DNA of 64,000 bases from Metopolophium dirhodum (lineage: Eukaryota; Arthropoda; Insecta; Hemiptera; Aphididae). The translations under genes and the position numbers were made by a program. Of this stretch, positions 53,410 through 64,000 are shown one piece after another (position 1 is the first letter of the stretch; the number at the start of each line of letters is the position of its first letter). The DNA is taken from the NCBI RefSeq assembly GCF_019925205.1, contig NC_083562.1:16678001-16742000 (forward strand), in the 5' to 3' direction. The notes under the pieces were generated by a model. It saw only the letters and a program-made list of their open reading frames with translations, ran no database searches and was not told the origin of the DNA.

Positions 53410-53930
53410 TGACGAAAATCCGACGTCAAACGCGTTATCCTGGACCGACCGCGACGATTGAAAATATCACGGTTAACCGAGATAGCGAGTCAGTGGCGTA
53501 TACAATGGCGATTGCCTCCCGCCCCCACCATTGGGTGACTTCTGGATCTACTTCTGTCGTGAGCATATAGCGTATACTATATGGACCGCGGTCACCGAAT
53601 TTGCACCGTGGTACCGCAATGACCACCGTGAAAATTCGGAGACTAAACCAACCACCACGCGTACACAAAGGTGTACACTCGTGAGCTGTTAACCACGACA
53701 TTAGGTATGATTCGTCAATCAAAAGAAGATGGTGGCCAGGCAGTTTTTGTGATGCCCTTCGCGAGTGTGTTGTTCGGCTTTCGGCAAAACGCGTCTTGCA
53801 TACGTAATATATAGCATAACATTATATTTTCGAGTTTTGCAGTCCGATGAAACGCATCGTAGTCCGTTTCCGCCGAGACTAATGGCATTAGTTTTGTTCG
53901 TCTCATCAAACAACGATAGGTTTCACGTTA
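53410..53930. other. CpG-richer, GC-balanced patch upstream of the furin gene
   Basis: About 500 bases with CG dinucleotides and near-balanced composition, flanked by AT-rich DNA. Several short overlapping frames (53325-53570 plus; 53435-53722 and 53715-53913 minus) occur in it because stops are rarer at this composition. None resembles a protein I know. It could be a promoter or a noncoding exon of a neighbouring gene, or an old insertion. Confidence 0.3.
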
Positions 53931-54021
53931 CATATTGATTCACAGGTACTAAGAAGCCTATTCGACTGCAGATTTAGAATTCATTGTAGTTGCATATTAT
54001 GACGTAGCGTATGTATACGTA

Positions 54022-54230
54022 CCATTTTTCTTAGTATTTCGATACATGAAAATCGAATGTGGGGTGAGTAGTTTATGAGTTATAAATATTCAAAGTTTTG
54101 ATGAGTGCTGAAGTGGACAAACCTTTCGCGGGGTAACCCCGTACCACTCCACCTAGCTCATCTAAACTTTAAATACTTATAACTCATATACTAATTCGAT
54201 TTTCATATATCAAAATACTAAGAAAAATAT
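54022..54230. mobile_element. Compact foldback/MITE-like element
   Basis: The left arm (54024-54118), 'tttttcttagtatttcgatacatgaaaatcgaat...tatgagttataa.tatt.aaagttt.gatgag', is repeated inverted at 54148-54227. Between the arms lies a small second palindrome, CGGGGTAACCCCG (54129-54141). Arms are about 80-95 bases with scattered mismatches. It has no coding capacity. Confidence 0.65.
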
Positions 54231-56710
54231 TCTGCTTCGGAATATAAAATTAAAACCCTATGTTGTCATACAAACAAGTAAAAACTCAAAAAATTATAAG
54301 AATAAAAATATTTAAAAATATAATTTTTAATGAAAACGTTGTTTAATAAGTGACTTGAAACTATGTAAAAAAAAATTTTCAAAAAAATTTATACTTTTTG
54401 AAATATTGAATGTTGTTTGATAAAAGAATAACGCCTGATATAGTACATATATTATAATATAGGTTTGTGAAAACCAAAAAAAATTCTGTCATGGTCGCTA
54501 CTATAGGTACATATTATAGGCCACTTTCATTCTCGTTATTAATAATTAGTATTTACCGATCTTGTAACAACGAACAGAAAAGCACTGTGTCCTGGGGGCT
54601 GTAATCAAGTTCCTTGATGGTAAAATGTGTCTATTATTCTTTGTTAAATTTGTTTTACTTGTTTAGTAAAAATATATAATATATTGTATAAAAATAATTT
54701 TTCCGTCAAAAGTGTACGTTCATAAATTATATGGTGGAAAAAAAGATTAGAACTGAATATGTATCTGCATAATATAACTATTAACTTTACAAAAACTAAT
54801 ATGATCGCTGAAAAAATAACGAAAAAAACTAATTCATTAGGAAACTAATAATCAGAATCTGATTGGCTATATAAATGTTAAAATGTGTATACCTGTTTTG
54901 TTTTAAGTTTATATCATAGGCCAACGTTAAAAACACAAATACACAATTTGATAACATAATATTGTTGAATAAATTAGAAGTTATTACAGATTTAATAAAT
55001 ATCACAAACCTATTGTAATAATTATATACAACTATTATTTAATTCTATATCTTTATTTGATAAGATTTTCGTTTAATGAAAACCAAAACGACTAAAATTG
55101 AATAATATTGACATATTTTGATCAAACGTTCTAAAAATCAGTGGTGTATTTATTGTAATGGGAGGGTGTAAAGGGTTCCTTTCAACCCAATAAAGACAAT
55201 TAATAATATTCCTTTACTTGCATGAACTTATATATTATATTATATATAGAATATTTTATAAAAAGAAATACGATATAGTTGAAGTCCTTTTATAAAAATT
55301 GAAAATCGTATTATCAAATGGTTTCTGTATATTCTATTACTCTTGACAGTATTTTACATCTCTTTGGTACGTAATACTAATGCATTTACTTGAACATTTT
55401 GTGATCATCTGCAATGGCGCCCAACTCTATAACTAGGTGTAGTAGCCACTACACCTTTGAAATAATACATTCCCTATAACCCGTAGGTAGTGAAAAACTA
55501 AAAATTTTTAAAATAGTTTCCACTCTCCTATGTATTAGAGTCTAATATCAAATTACAACCACTTATACAAATAGCTTTATTTGTTTTACTACCACCACCT
55601 ATTATTGATTCATACTTTGTGTTTACTTTGTTTACTTGGGTTAAATAGTTCACTTATCACTTATGTATTGTTATCATAAAATTGTATTAGGTACATGATG
55701 TTGTATTGGGTACCAAGCCTGTTAATAATAATAATTCATTTGGGTGGCATACAATTATAAAACTCGTTAATAAGTTATGTTGTAGCCTTGTGGATGATTT
55801 ATTAGAAACTAATTAATTTGATTAAACCGAACGTAGATTTGTATTTCTATAATTAGGCTTAAATACAATTGAATTACAAGTTTGAAATTCATTGATTCTT
55901 ATAAAATTTAAATATTGACGTACCAAAATGGACTAAAAAAATATACGCCTTAATACACCATCGTTAAAAGTACCTGGAAGGACATAATTATTTATAATGC
56001 TCTACGAAGAAGATAATTATTTTCTTAGCAAAAGTAAAATAGATAAATTTAAATAGTAAGTATTTTCTCTAAAGATTTCGATAGTTAACAAAGTCTTTAA
56101 ACTTGGAGTTGTATAATTGTCTATAACTAGAATATTATTTATTTATTAATAAAAAATGTTAAAATATAGTTATTAAAATATATGGAATCTATAATTTCAT
56201 TCTCTAAATACTCAGTGTTTATTTTTAATCTTAGATACTTTTCAAAATTTAAAATATTTACTCTGCAATTAAGTAATAATATATATAAATATAAATTAAT
56301 AAAGATTTGAATAAATAATTAAACTATTTATAATATCTAATCAGTAACCATACGATATATTACTTCATAGATTAATTTTATAGATTATAAAGATAAACAG
56401 AGTATACAGATTAACGATACTACTACGTCGTATTTTTTCCCAATAATTAACTAATAATTTAATAAATTAAATAATTAATTATAGATGACTAATTTACCAT
56501 ATTATGTAGAATCATCACAATAATACACATAACTATATTAAATAATATAAAGACTTTTTTTTAATTATTTAAAAAATTAAGAAATAAATATAAAAAAAAT
56601 AAAGTTCCACTCTCTTTGATTATTATTATTATACCATCATCCGAAAGCAATGATAAGTAAATCGTAGATCGTTGCTTTCAAATATTAAGACCTATATTTT
56701 TCACCAATAA

Positions 56711-58376
56711 GCTTGTCAGGGCTACCAATGCGTTACTTGTCAGGGCTACAAACTTGTAAGGGCTACAAACTTGTAAGGGCTACATATCTGTCACTTGTCA
56801 GGGCTTCAAACTTGTAAGGGCTACAGACTTGTCACTTTTCCGGGCTACAGACTTGTCAGGGCTACATAACTGTCACTTGTCAGGGCTACATACCTGTAAC
56901 TTGTCAGGGCTAAAAACTTGTCAGGGCTACACGATTGTAAATGCTACAAACCTGTCTCTTGTCAGGGCTACAAACTTGTCATGGCTACATATCTGTCACT
57001 TGTCAGGGCTACATACATGTCACTTGTCAGGGCTACAAACTTGTAAGGGCTACATATCTGTCACTTGTCAGGGCTAAAAACTTGTCAGGGCTACATGATT
57101 GTAAATGCTACAGACGTGTCTCTTGTCAGGGCTACATATCTGTCACTTGTCTGGGCTTCAAACTTGTAAGGGCTACAGATTTGTCACTTGTCCGGTCTAC
57201 AAACTTGTCAGGGCTACATACTTGTCACTTGTCAGGGCTACATATCTGTCACTTGTCAGGGCTTCAAACTTGTCAGGGCTACATATATGTCACTTATCAG
57301 GGCTACAGACCTGTCTCTTGTCAGGACTACGAACTTGTCAGGGTTACATATCTGTCACTTGTCTGGGCTTCAAACTTGTAAAGGCTACATACTTGTCACT
57401 TGTCTGGTCTACAAACTTGTCAGGGCTACAAGGTTAACTTGTCAGGGATATAAACTTGTAGGGGCTACATATCTGTCACTTGTCAGGACTATAAACTTGT
57501 AAGGGCTACCAATGCGTTACTTGTCAGGGCTACAAACTTGTAAGGGCTACAGACTTGTCACTTGTCCGGTCTACAAACTTGTCAGGGCTACAAGGTTAAC
57601 TTGTCAGGGATATAAACTTGTAAGGGCTACATATCTGTCACTTGTCAGGACTATAAACTTGTAAGGGCTACCAATGCGTTACTTGTCAGGGCTACAAACT
57701 TGTAAGGGCTACAGACTTGTCACTTTTCCGGAATACAGACTTGTCAGGGCTAAAAACTTGTCAGGGCTTCAAACTTGTAAGGGCTACATATATGTCACTT
57801 GTCAGGGCTAAAAACTTGTCATGGCTACCAATGTGTTATTTGTCAGGGCTACAAACTTGTCAGGGCTACATATCTGTCACTTGTCAGGGCTTCAAACTTG
57901 TAAGGGCTACAGACTTGTCACTTCTCCAGAATACAGACTTGTCAGGGCTACCAATGCGTTACTTGTCAGGGCTACAAACTTGTAAGGGCTACATATCTGT
58001 CTCTTGTCAGGGCTACAAACTTGTAAGGGCTACAAACTTGTCAGGGCTACATATATGTCACTTATCAGGGCTACATACCTGTAACTTGTCAGGCTAAAAA
58101 CTTGTCAGGGCTACACGATTGTAAATGCTACAGACCTGTCTCTTGTCAGGACTACGAACTTGTCAGGGCTACATATCTGTCACTTGTCTGGGCTTCAATC
58201 TTGTGAGGGCTACAGACTTGTCACTTGTCCGGTCTACAAACTTGTCAGGGCTACATACTTGTCACTTGTCAGGGCTACATACTTGTCACTTGTCAGGGCT
58301 TCAAACTTGTAAGGGCTACAGACTTGTCACTTTTCCTGGCTACAGACTTGTCAGGGCTACATACCTGTCACTGTCA
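56711..58376 (+). repeat. Minisatellite of interleaved 17- and 24-bp units with higher-order repeats
   Basis: About 1.67 kb made only of variants of two related units: gggctacaaacttgtca (17) and gggctacatatctgtca plus cttgtca (24). Variants (cttcaaa, taaaaac, tgtaagg, tccggtc) recur in blocks: 'aggttaacttgtcagggatataaac' at 57431 recurs at 57593, 162 bases on. 'taaaaacttgtcagggctaca(c/t)gattgtaaatgc' occurs at 56911, at 57075 and again near 58095. The array begins and ends abruptly in AT-rich DNA. Because units carry few stop words, many overlapping frames stay open on the plus strand; these shift frame with 17-base units and should not be taken as genes. Confidence 0.95.
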
Positions 58377-59487
58377 AAATCATTTATACAAAAAAATTAA
58401 CTAGTTAATTCAAAAAAAAAAATTATAGGTGGGTGAATTAAATAATAATGCTTAACAAAAGAATTAACTGAATTAACTGCAGTACATTTTACTATTTTAC
58501 TAATGTCCAAAGACTATGTATTGTTTTTTTTAAAATAACGATCTGCGGCCGTACTATATATTTTAGAAAATGTACAAAAATGAATGCAATTTATTGAGGA
58601 TGCAATAGGTCCTGCACGGATTTATTAGTGTTTAATTTAAAATAATATTGTCTTTAAGCTGGGTCTACAGTCAATCTTAAGTTACACTCTATAAAGTCTA
58701 AATACAAATAAAAACATATTCAAATATCTGTTTTTGTCTGTGTAAATATGTGGGGAAAAAATAAAATACGTACAGTGTAAAAAAAAAGTGGTAAGGAAAC
58801 CTTGAGAATTCTTTGACAAACGATATTAATATATTATTTGATATTAACACACAAAACGATATTTTAAATTAAAACTATTTATTTTATACATTTTCTATTT
58901 ACAATTGTTTGTGGCAATTATGCTGTATTTAAGTTTTTAATTATACTGGTGTAACTCTAGCTGGCAGTCTTTAAAACCGTGTAAAAACTATTATAAGGTC
59001 TAATTTCCGTCCTTTCCTAACCCAAAAAATTATATTTAGTAACTAAAATCTATGTGTACCTATAGTGAGACATGGGACACAATAAGATACGGTCCAAGGT
59101 TCATAGTTTTGTTTTATTTATAATAATAATGCTTTGTAATATAGTTTTTCATAAATTAATATTTAATAGGTAGGCTCTAATGAGTAGTTTGTATGTAATT
59201 TTGGGAGACCGTTACTTATATGAGTCACTGCACAACAAAAAAAAAAAAGCCTAACAGATAAATCATTACTTATTACCAGGGCTGTTAATTAAATGTATTT
59301 GCATATTTTTTTGATACACAGTATAAAAAAATGGATACAGCTAAAAATTGTTTTGATTTATTTATAGTTTAAATACAAAATCTTATTGAGCATATTATAA
59401 TTTAACAGATTAGGGTAAATAATTTCATGTTTTCATGGTTAGCTAGCTAAATTAAACATTAATTTTTTTAAACCATTTATTTAATTT
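58377..59487. other. AT-rich spacer between minisatellite and foldback transposon
   Basis: No exon, RNA gene or clear repeat was seen. Short A and T runs only. Confidence 0.5.
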
Positions 59488-60741
59488 TAGATTCTGAGTG
59501 GAACGATGAATGTATTGATTGTAAAATATATTATATTATATATTCATTGTAAAATGATGTGTGTTTTTTATTTTTATTCTTATTTTTGAGTCTGTGTACA
59601 CGATTAGTAGTCGAAATAATCCTTCGATTTTCAACTTCAGTATCTTGTTCGATAGTACTTTTAGTTTTTACTTTTAACTTTTAGTTGGTACTTTTTAAAA
59701 TTTAAAATTCCAGAGCGCCGGGAGAAATATTGTTATGTTGTTTCCCCCGGAGAGTTGTTTCTCTTAAGGAAAACGGGTATTTTTATGCAAAATTGATTTT
59801 CCACAAAATTAATTTTGGTTTTAGGTGTAACTCTTAATACATGAAAATTTTACTGAATGTTTTTATTAGCATTTTCTATAAACTATAAAATTTTGAAAAT
59901 ATAATAACTCGATTTGGGCTGTTAACGGACATTGTCAGTTTTCAATTTTTTTAGTTTTTTTTTCCATAAATATCTACACATTTTATTTGTTTTGTAAAAA
60001 CGTGAAAATTTAATGCAAGGCTCCTAATAGACAAACTTATGAGTAATCTTATATTACATTTTCAAATCTTAGATTTAAAAAGAAAAATTTTTATGAATTC
60101 TCAACTCAAAATAATTTGCTAATTTTCGTGATTTTTCCGTATTTTGTCAAAATTTGAACTTTAAATGCTTATTAATAAAAACTGTGACTAAGGATTTTTA
60201 ATTTTTTTCATCTGCCTTTGAAACAATAACCTAGGAGCCTTCTATTAAATTGTCAAGCTTTTTTACTCAACAGATAAAATTTTATCGATATTTATAGAAA
60301 AAAAACTAAAAAAAATGGAAATTGACAATGTCCGTAAACAGCTCAAAATAAGTCAAAATATTTGGAAAATGTTATGGTGTATAGGAAATGCAATTATAAA
60401 CATTCAGTCAAAATTTCATGTCCCCACGGTCATTTGTTTTAGAGTTACACCAAAAACCAAAATCGATTTTCTCGAAAACAGATTTTGCGTAAAAATTCCC
60501 GTTTTTCCTTAATTTTTCTTTTGTTTTTCACGTCGCTTTTGAAAACTACTGGGAAATTTTTACTTTTGACCCCCCAAAGTACCAACTAGATTCACTTTCC
60601 TATCAGAGAAGTTACTGTTGAAGAAAATCCAAGCACTTTTACTGTCCTAAAAGGTGATGACTGATACAAAAATAAAAAAAAACAAAAAAAAAACACACAT
60701 CATTGTAAAATCAATACATTCATGGCTTCACTCAGAATCTA
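59488..60741. mobile_element. Large near-palindromic (foldback) transposon, about 1.25 kb
   Basis: Termini are tagattctgagtggaacg at the left, with its near reverse complement (cttcactcagaatcta) at the right. Homology continues through almost the whole length. Reading inward on either strand gives '(g)atgaatgtattgatt', then 'tagttggtactttt', then 'aaacggg(t/a)atttttatgc/cgc', then 'ggtgtaactct', then '(c/g)ctgtt(a/t)acggacattgtca', then 'aaggctccta'. Each arm is about 600 bases, meeting near 60110. The arms are diverged, with indels. No transposase was found; the frame at 60315-60512 is a reading through the right arm. Flanking target duplication is not clear. Confidence 0.75.
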
Positions 60742-61160
60742 AAATATCATACCTGACCAACTTCTTAATTTTTACCACGACTTTAGTGATTCCCGGAATA
60801 GTGTTATACCAGTAGTTACAGTACAAATAATATTGAAAACTTGCGGGTAATACATCCCCTGATCAATAAAAAGAACGATACTGAAAAATAAGAAAATACA
60901 TACCCAGTGTCCAAATCAAAATCTGCTATAAAACTTAGTCTTCGAAACACTGCATATAGTTCACACACTTCAGTCTACTTTTAATATATTATTCCCGGTT
61001 GACAAATCTTCACTGACGAATACCATTTCTGAAATAACACGCAGCATGCAGTAAAATGTTAACATAACAATATTCTTATGACCTAAGCGTTATAGGTATT
61101 ATATATTATATGTATAATGTTTGATTTGTATTATACCTAACTATTACGTGTTGGTTTGAA

Positions 61161-61560
61161 TTTTAGATTCCGAGCGGGCTAAGGAGCAATGAATGTTTTG
61201 ATTTTACAATGATATGTATGATTCTCATATAACGATTTTCTTGTTTTGTTGTTATTCTAAAATCTATTAACCATATATATTTTAAATTTCCATCAAATGT
61301 TTAAACTATCAGTTTCTATACATTATAAAATTTTCAAAATATTTTGACTCATTTTCAGTGATTTATAGACATTTGAATTTTGAAATGTTTTTAGTTTTGT
61401 ATTCTATAAATGTCAATAAAATTTTATTCGTTCGGTCAAAAATCTTAAAAATGAATACAAAGTTCTTCGTAAGTTTATATAATAGCAGTTGAAAAATATT
61501 AAAATACATATAAGCACGATTTTTTTAAAATAAAAAACATGTTAAAATTCTCTTTTTTCA
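61161..61560 (+). mobile_element. Foldback transposon family, left-arm fragment
   Basis: Starts 'ttttagattccgagcgggctaaggagcaatgaatg', then 'ttttacaatgatatgt'. It continues with words of the left arm of the neighbouring full element ('cattataaaatttt.aaaatatt', 'gtgatttatagacatt', 'ttctataaatgtc'). The right arm is missing. Confidence 0.55.
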
Positions 61561-62501
61561 ATTAAGAACGTTACAAAACTGTACCTACCTATATAATAGT
61601 TATCAACCTATTAACCCGTCAATAATATAATATTTATTTTTTATTGTGTACCTACAATAATATATTATATAATATTAAGTAAATACTCGCTGGCTAGACG
61701 TGGATATAATAATCGATTGGTATATACAATATAATGTTAAGTTATAAAATATAGGACGTGGATTTTAAAAAACATTAAAAAAAAAAGAAAAATTCTTTAA
61801 AAAATACGATTTGATGCACTTATATTACAAAGTTTAATAAAATGCCCAGAAAAATTAAAAGTCTAATTGAAACGTAATACGAATATAAAATAGAATTTAG
61901 ATAGGTCTATTCGTAATATTTTGAGATTCATTTTAGGACTTCTCAACCTGATGCAATTTAATATTTTGAATTAAAAAACTTTGACAGTTATTCCTTATTG
62001 GCAAGTGTAGTTTTCTATAACTGAAGTTATAGTTTCAAACATAGTACGTAATAAAAATAGAAATATTAGTAAAAAAAATTATCTATATTTAATTGTATTT
62101 AATTTTGTTTGTTGTTGAATGAATTTTAGTTAAGCTTTTATGACTTCAAACCATACAATTTTAAAATGTTCTAAAACCGCCCAAAAAATGCTCTACAAAT
62201 CCATAAAGCTTAAAAAAAAATGTTAAATAAAATTGTTATTCAGAAAAAATTCAATTTATAATTAAATCCGTGAACTAAATATAAATAATAATTTCTGATG
62301 CATTTATGCTAATGAGTGAGGGGGGTGGACAATCAGCCGAACCGAAATCTAACATCTTAAACACCTAATATAAACAATTTTTCACACATTCCATGATATG
62401 TAAATAAAAAATATTTATAATTCATATTTATACCGGTTAATTATACCGGTTTATTTTCTATATTAATAATTATAAATATATAGTAAAAACAAATTATTTT
62501 T

Positions 62502-62560
62502 GAGCAGCGGCCCACCGGGAAAGTACCTACCTGCTATTCCGCAGGCTCAGTCCACCCCTG
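62502..62560 (-). mobile_element. Possible DNA-transposon terminus
   Basis: 'gcggcccaccggga...cgcaggctcagtccacccctg': read inverted it starts 'caggggtggactgag', a form I associate with transposon ends in insect genomes. A partial match 'gggggtggac' at 62321-62330 might be the other end, giving an element of about 240 bases. Weak. Confidence 0.35.
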
Positions 62561-62619
62561 AATTATTATAATTCATATACGCGATGTACTTATACTTTAT
62601 ACGTGATGACACTTAAAAA

Positions 62620-62730
62620 TGTATTTTTTTTTTGGCAAAAATTACTTAAAACTACTTTTGTACTAATTCCTAATAGTAAAATAAATTACTTTAATCACAA
62701 TATTATTTATTACCGTCTTCGCTCAGAATC
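62620..62730 (-). repeat. Dispersed repeat 'ttctgagcgaagacggt', copy 3 (inverted)
   Basis: The reverse complement starts 'attctgagcgaagacggtaata' and matches copy 1 through 'ttaaagtaat...ttttactatta...tttttgccaaaa'. The open frame at 62603-62842 on the other strand runs through this repeat and is not a gene. Confidence 0.55.
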
Positions 62731-63873
62731 GTTTGTTCGTTTATATTTTAATAGTTTATACATGAATTTATTTCTATTACTATTAATTAATAAATTATTG
62801 AAACAAAATAAATATTACACCAATAAATTATATATTAATTAATAATTTTTGAAACATCAAGAAAATAAAAATAAATGTGATTTTAATTAGAGTTTTATAA
62901 TGTACCTACCTATACGTAAAAAATATATAAATATAATAATATCTGTTGAATTTTGAGGGACATAATAGGTAACGCATTCTTATATATATAACGGCGAGTA
63001 TATAAGTACCAATATTATTCATAAGGGGAATGGTTAACTACTACAAATGTGGGTAATCTCCTACATAGACATAGTGTTAACTCCTACAAAAGATAATGTT
63101 GAATATAAACACTAAAATAATAGTAAGTTTTTATAAAACAGTCAAATTAATTTTTAAAAAGGAGGATAAGTACCGCTTGTACCGCTGTTGTTTCCTCCTA
63201 GCATACTTATATAAATTATCAAACTTAATAATTTCCTCCAGTTTAAATCGTTTAATTAATTGATTGCCATACATAATTAAATATTAAAAAGCAAATGACT
63301 TAGTTATATAGGTAAAAAAAATCAAAACAATGTTAAAAAAGAAATCAGTGGAAAAAATATGTCTTCGTATTTTCGACATTAAAAATAAAATATCTGTCTT
63401 GCAATACATTAATACATGTTATACAAAAATAAATTTAGCTACCTATATAAATAAAAACTTAAATAATAATTATATTAAAATAAATCATGATTCTAGTGCT
63501 TGTGTTATATCTATAATATATATTTTTATATTTATTATTTTCAAGTTATAATTTTTAGCATTTTGAGCTTTTCAATTCCAATATCCTTTATTATCACATT
63601 ATGTTTTATTTTTATTATTATTATTATTAACCTAGCCTTTGTTTGAAACCAAATCAACATTATTACTGAATATTTTTGTATTGCTTTATAGTTATTACCA
63701 ATTATTTTTTATTTATATATAGGTTATAAGTTTTATATGCGACTATAAGATTGCATGTTTCAAAAATATATTAAAAAAAATTTATTTTCTTTACATTTTA
63801 ATAATTTATTTATGTGAAATAGTGCATGTAAATTGAATATATCATTAAGATAAAATAAAGAATGATTTTGATT
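62731..63873. other. AT-rich spacer at the right end
   Basis: Very AT-rich with a short (ATT)n run near 63610. The open frame at 63330-63551 has lysine/asparagine/isoleucine-rich composition expected from chance at this AT content. Confidence 0.5.
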
Positions 63874-63952
63874 GAGGGGAGCCTTGACGGGTTTACATTA
63901 AATTTAGGGGACCCTATGACAAAAAAGAGTTGAGAACTGAGAAGCACTGATA
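63874..63952 (+). mobile_element. hAT-like transposon end fragment
   Basis: 'ggggagccttgacgggttt...ggggaccctatgacaaaaaagagttgagaac...gcactga' carries the '...gttgagaaccactg'-type ending common near hAT element termini. It is short, with no coding part. Confidence 0.4.
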
Positions 63953-64000
63953 TAGATATTAGGTGAGCAATAGAAGTTAAGTTTGTTACACTAAATTAAT

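Larger units (their letters stand above)
49400..56700. other. Upstream/intergenic DNA without a supported gene
   Basis: Apart from the listed hairpin, CpG patch and foldback element, this is AT-rich with no recognisable exon on either strand. The longest open frame (50155-50529, minus, 124 codons) has no feature of a known family. The head of the region (49400-49760) is still moderately GC-balanced. A possible transposon edge 'cagtggtgtatttattgtaatggga' lies at about 55140. Confidence 0.5.

Noticed and set aside
56829..58400. Several overlapping plus-strand open frames of 80-146 codons with repeated GLxTC.GY / LSLVRAT patterns
   Set aside because: They are translations of the minisatellite in all three frames. 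17-base units shift the frame, so no single repeat protein is maintained.

Overview
This window looks like insect nuclear DNA, most probably from an aphid or close hemipteran relative. It is very AT-rich, introns have GT..AG borders, there are dense short repeats, and 'taggtacct'-type words recur in a way I associate with aphid genomes. The species call is inference. Nothing suggests bacterial, viral or organellar DNA.

The only gene I can support is the 5' part of a furin-like proprotein convertase on the minus strand. Three coding exons are visible: exon 1 at 48887-49108, exon 2 at 29072-29176 and exon 3 at 1648-1785. They are separated by introns of about 19.7 kb and 27.3 kb. All splice in phase 0 into a continuous 155-residue N-terminus. 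In order this holds a hydrophobic signal segment, the convertase prodomain, an internal -His-Lys-Arg-Ser- site, the R-F-K-R primary cleavage site, and the start of the catalytic domain (DPLFVDQWYL). The subtilisin catalytic core lies past the left edge. Exons 2 and 3 are too short or in the wrong frame to stand out as long ORFs, so the gene is easily missed.

Layout: 1-1647 is the start of intron 3. 1786-29071 is intron 2, with a decayed non-LTR retrotransposon, a tRNA-derived SINE, several foldback or inverted repeats and small CpG-richer islands. 29177-48886 is intron 1, with a second SINE copy, foldback-element fragments and short dispersed repeats. 48890-49360 is a GC/CpG-rich island over exon 1 and its upstream side, probably the promoter. 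49360-64000 is apparently intergenic and repeat-rich. It contains a perfect T/G-C/A hairpin, a compact foldback element, a 1.67-kb minisatellite of interleaved 17- and 24-bp units with higher-order repeats of about 162 bp, and a 1.25-kb near-palindromic transposon whose relatives are scattered through the window.

Most of the longer open frames are chance, or are readings through repeats, including all those at 56.8-58.4 kb. No tRNA or rRNA gene, CRISPR array or second protein-coding gene could be supported. The most unusual items are the minisatellite, the foldback family that could make hairpin RNA, and the very long prodomain introns of the furin gene.
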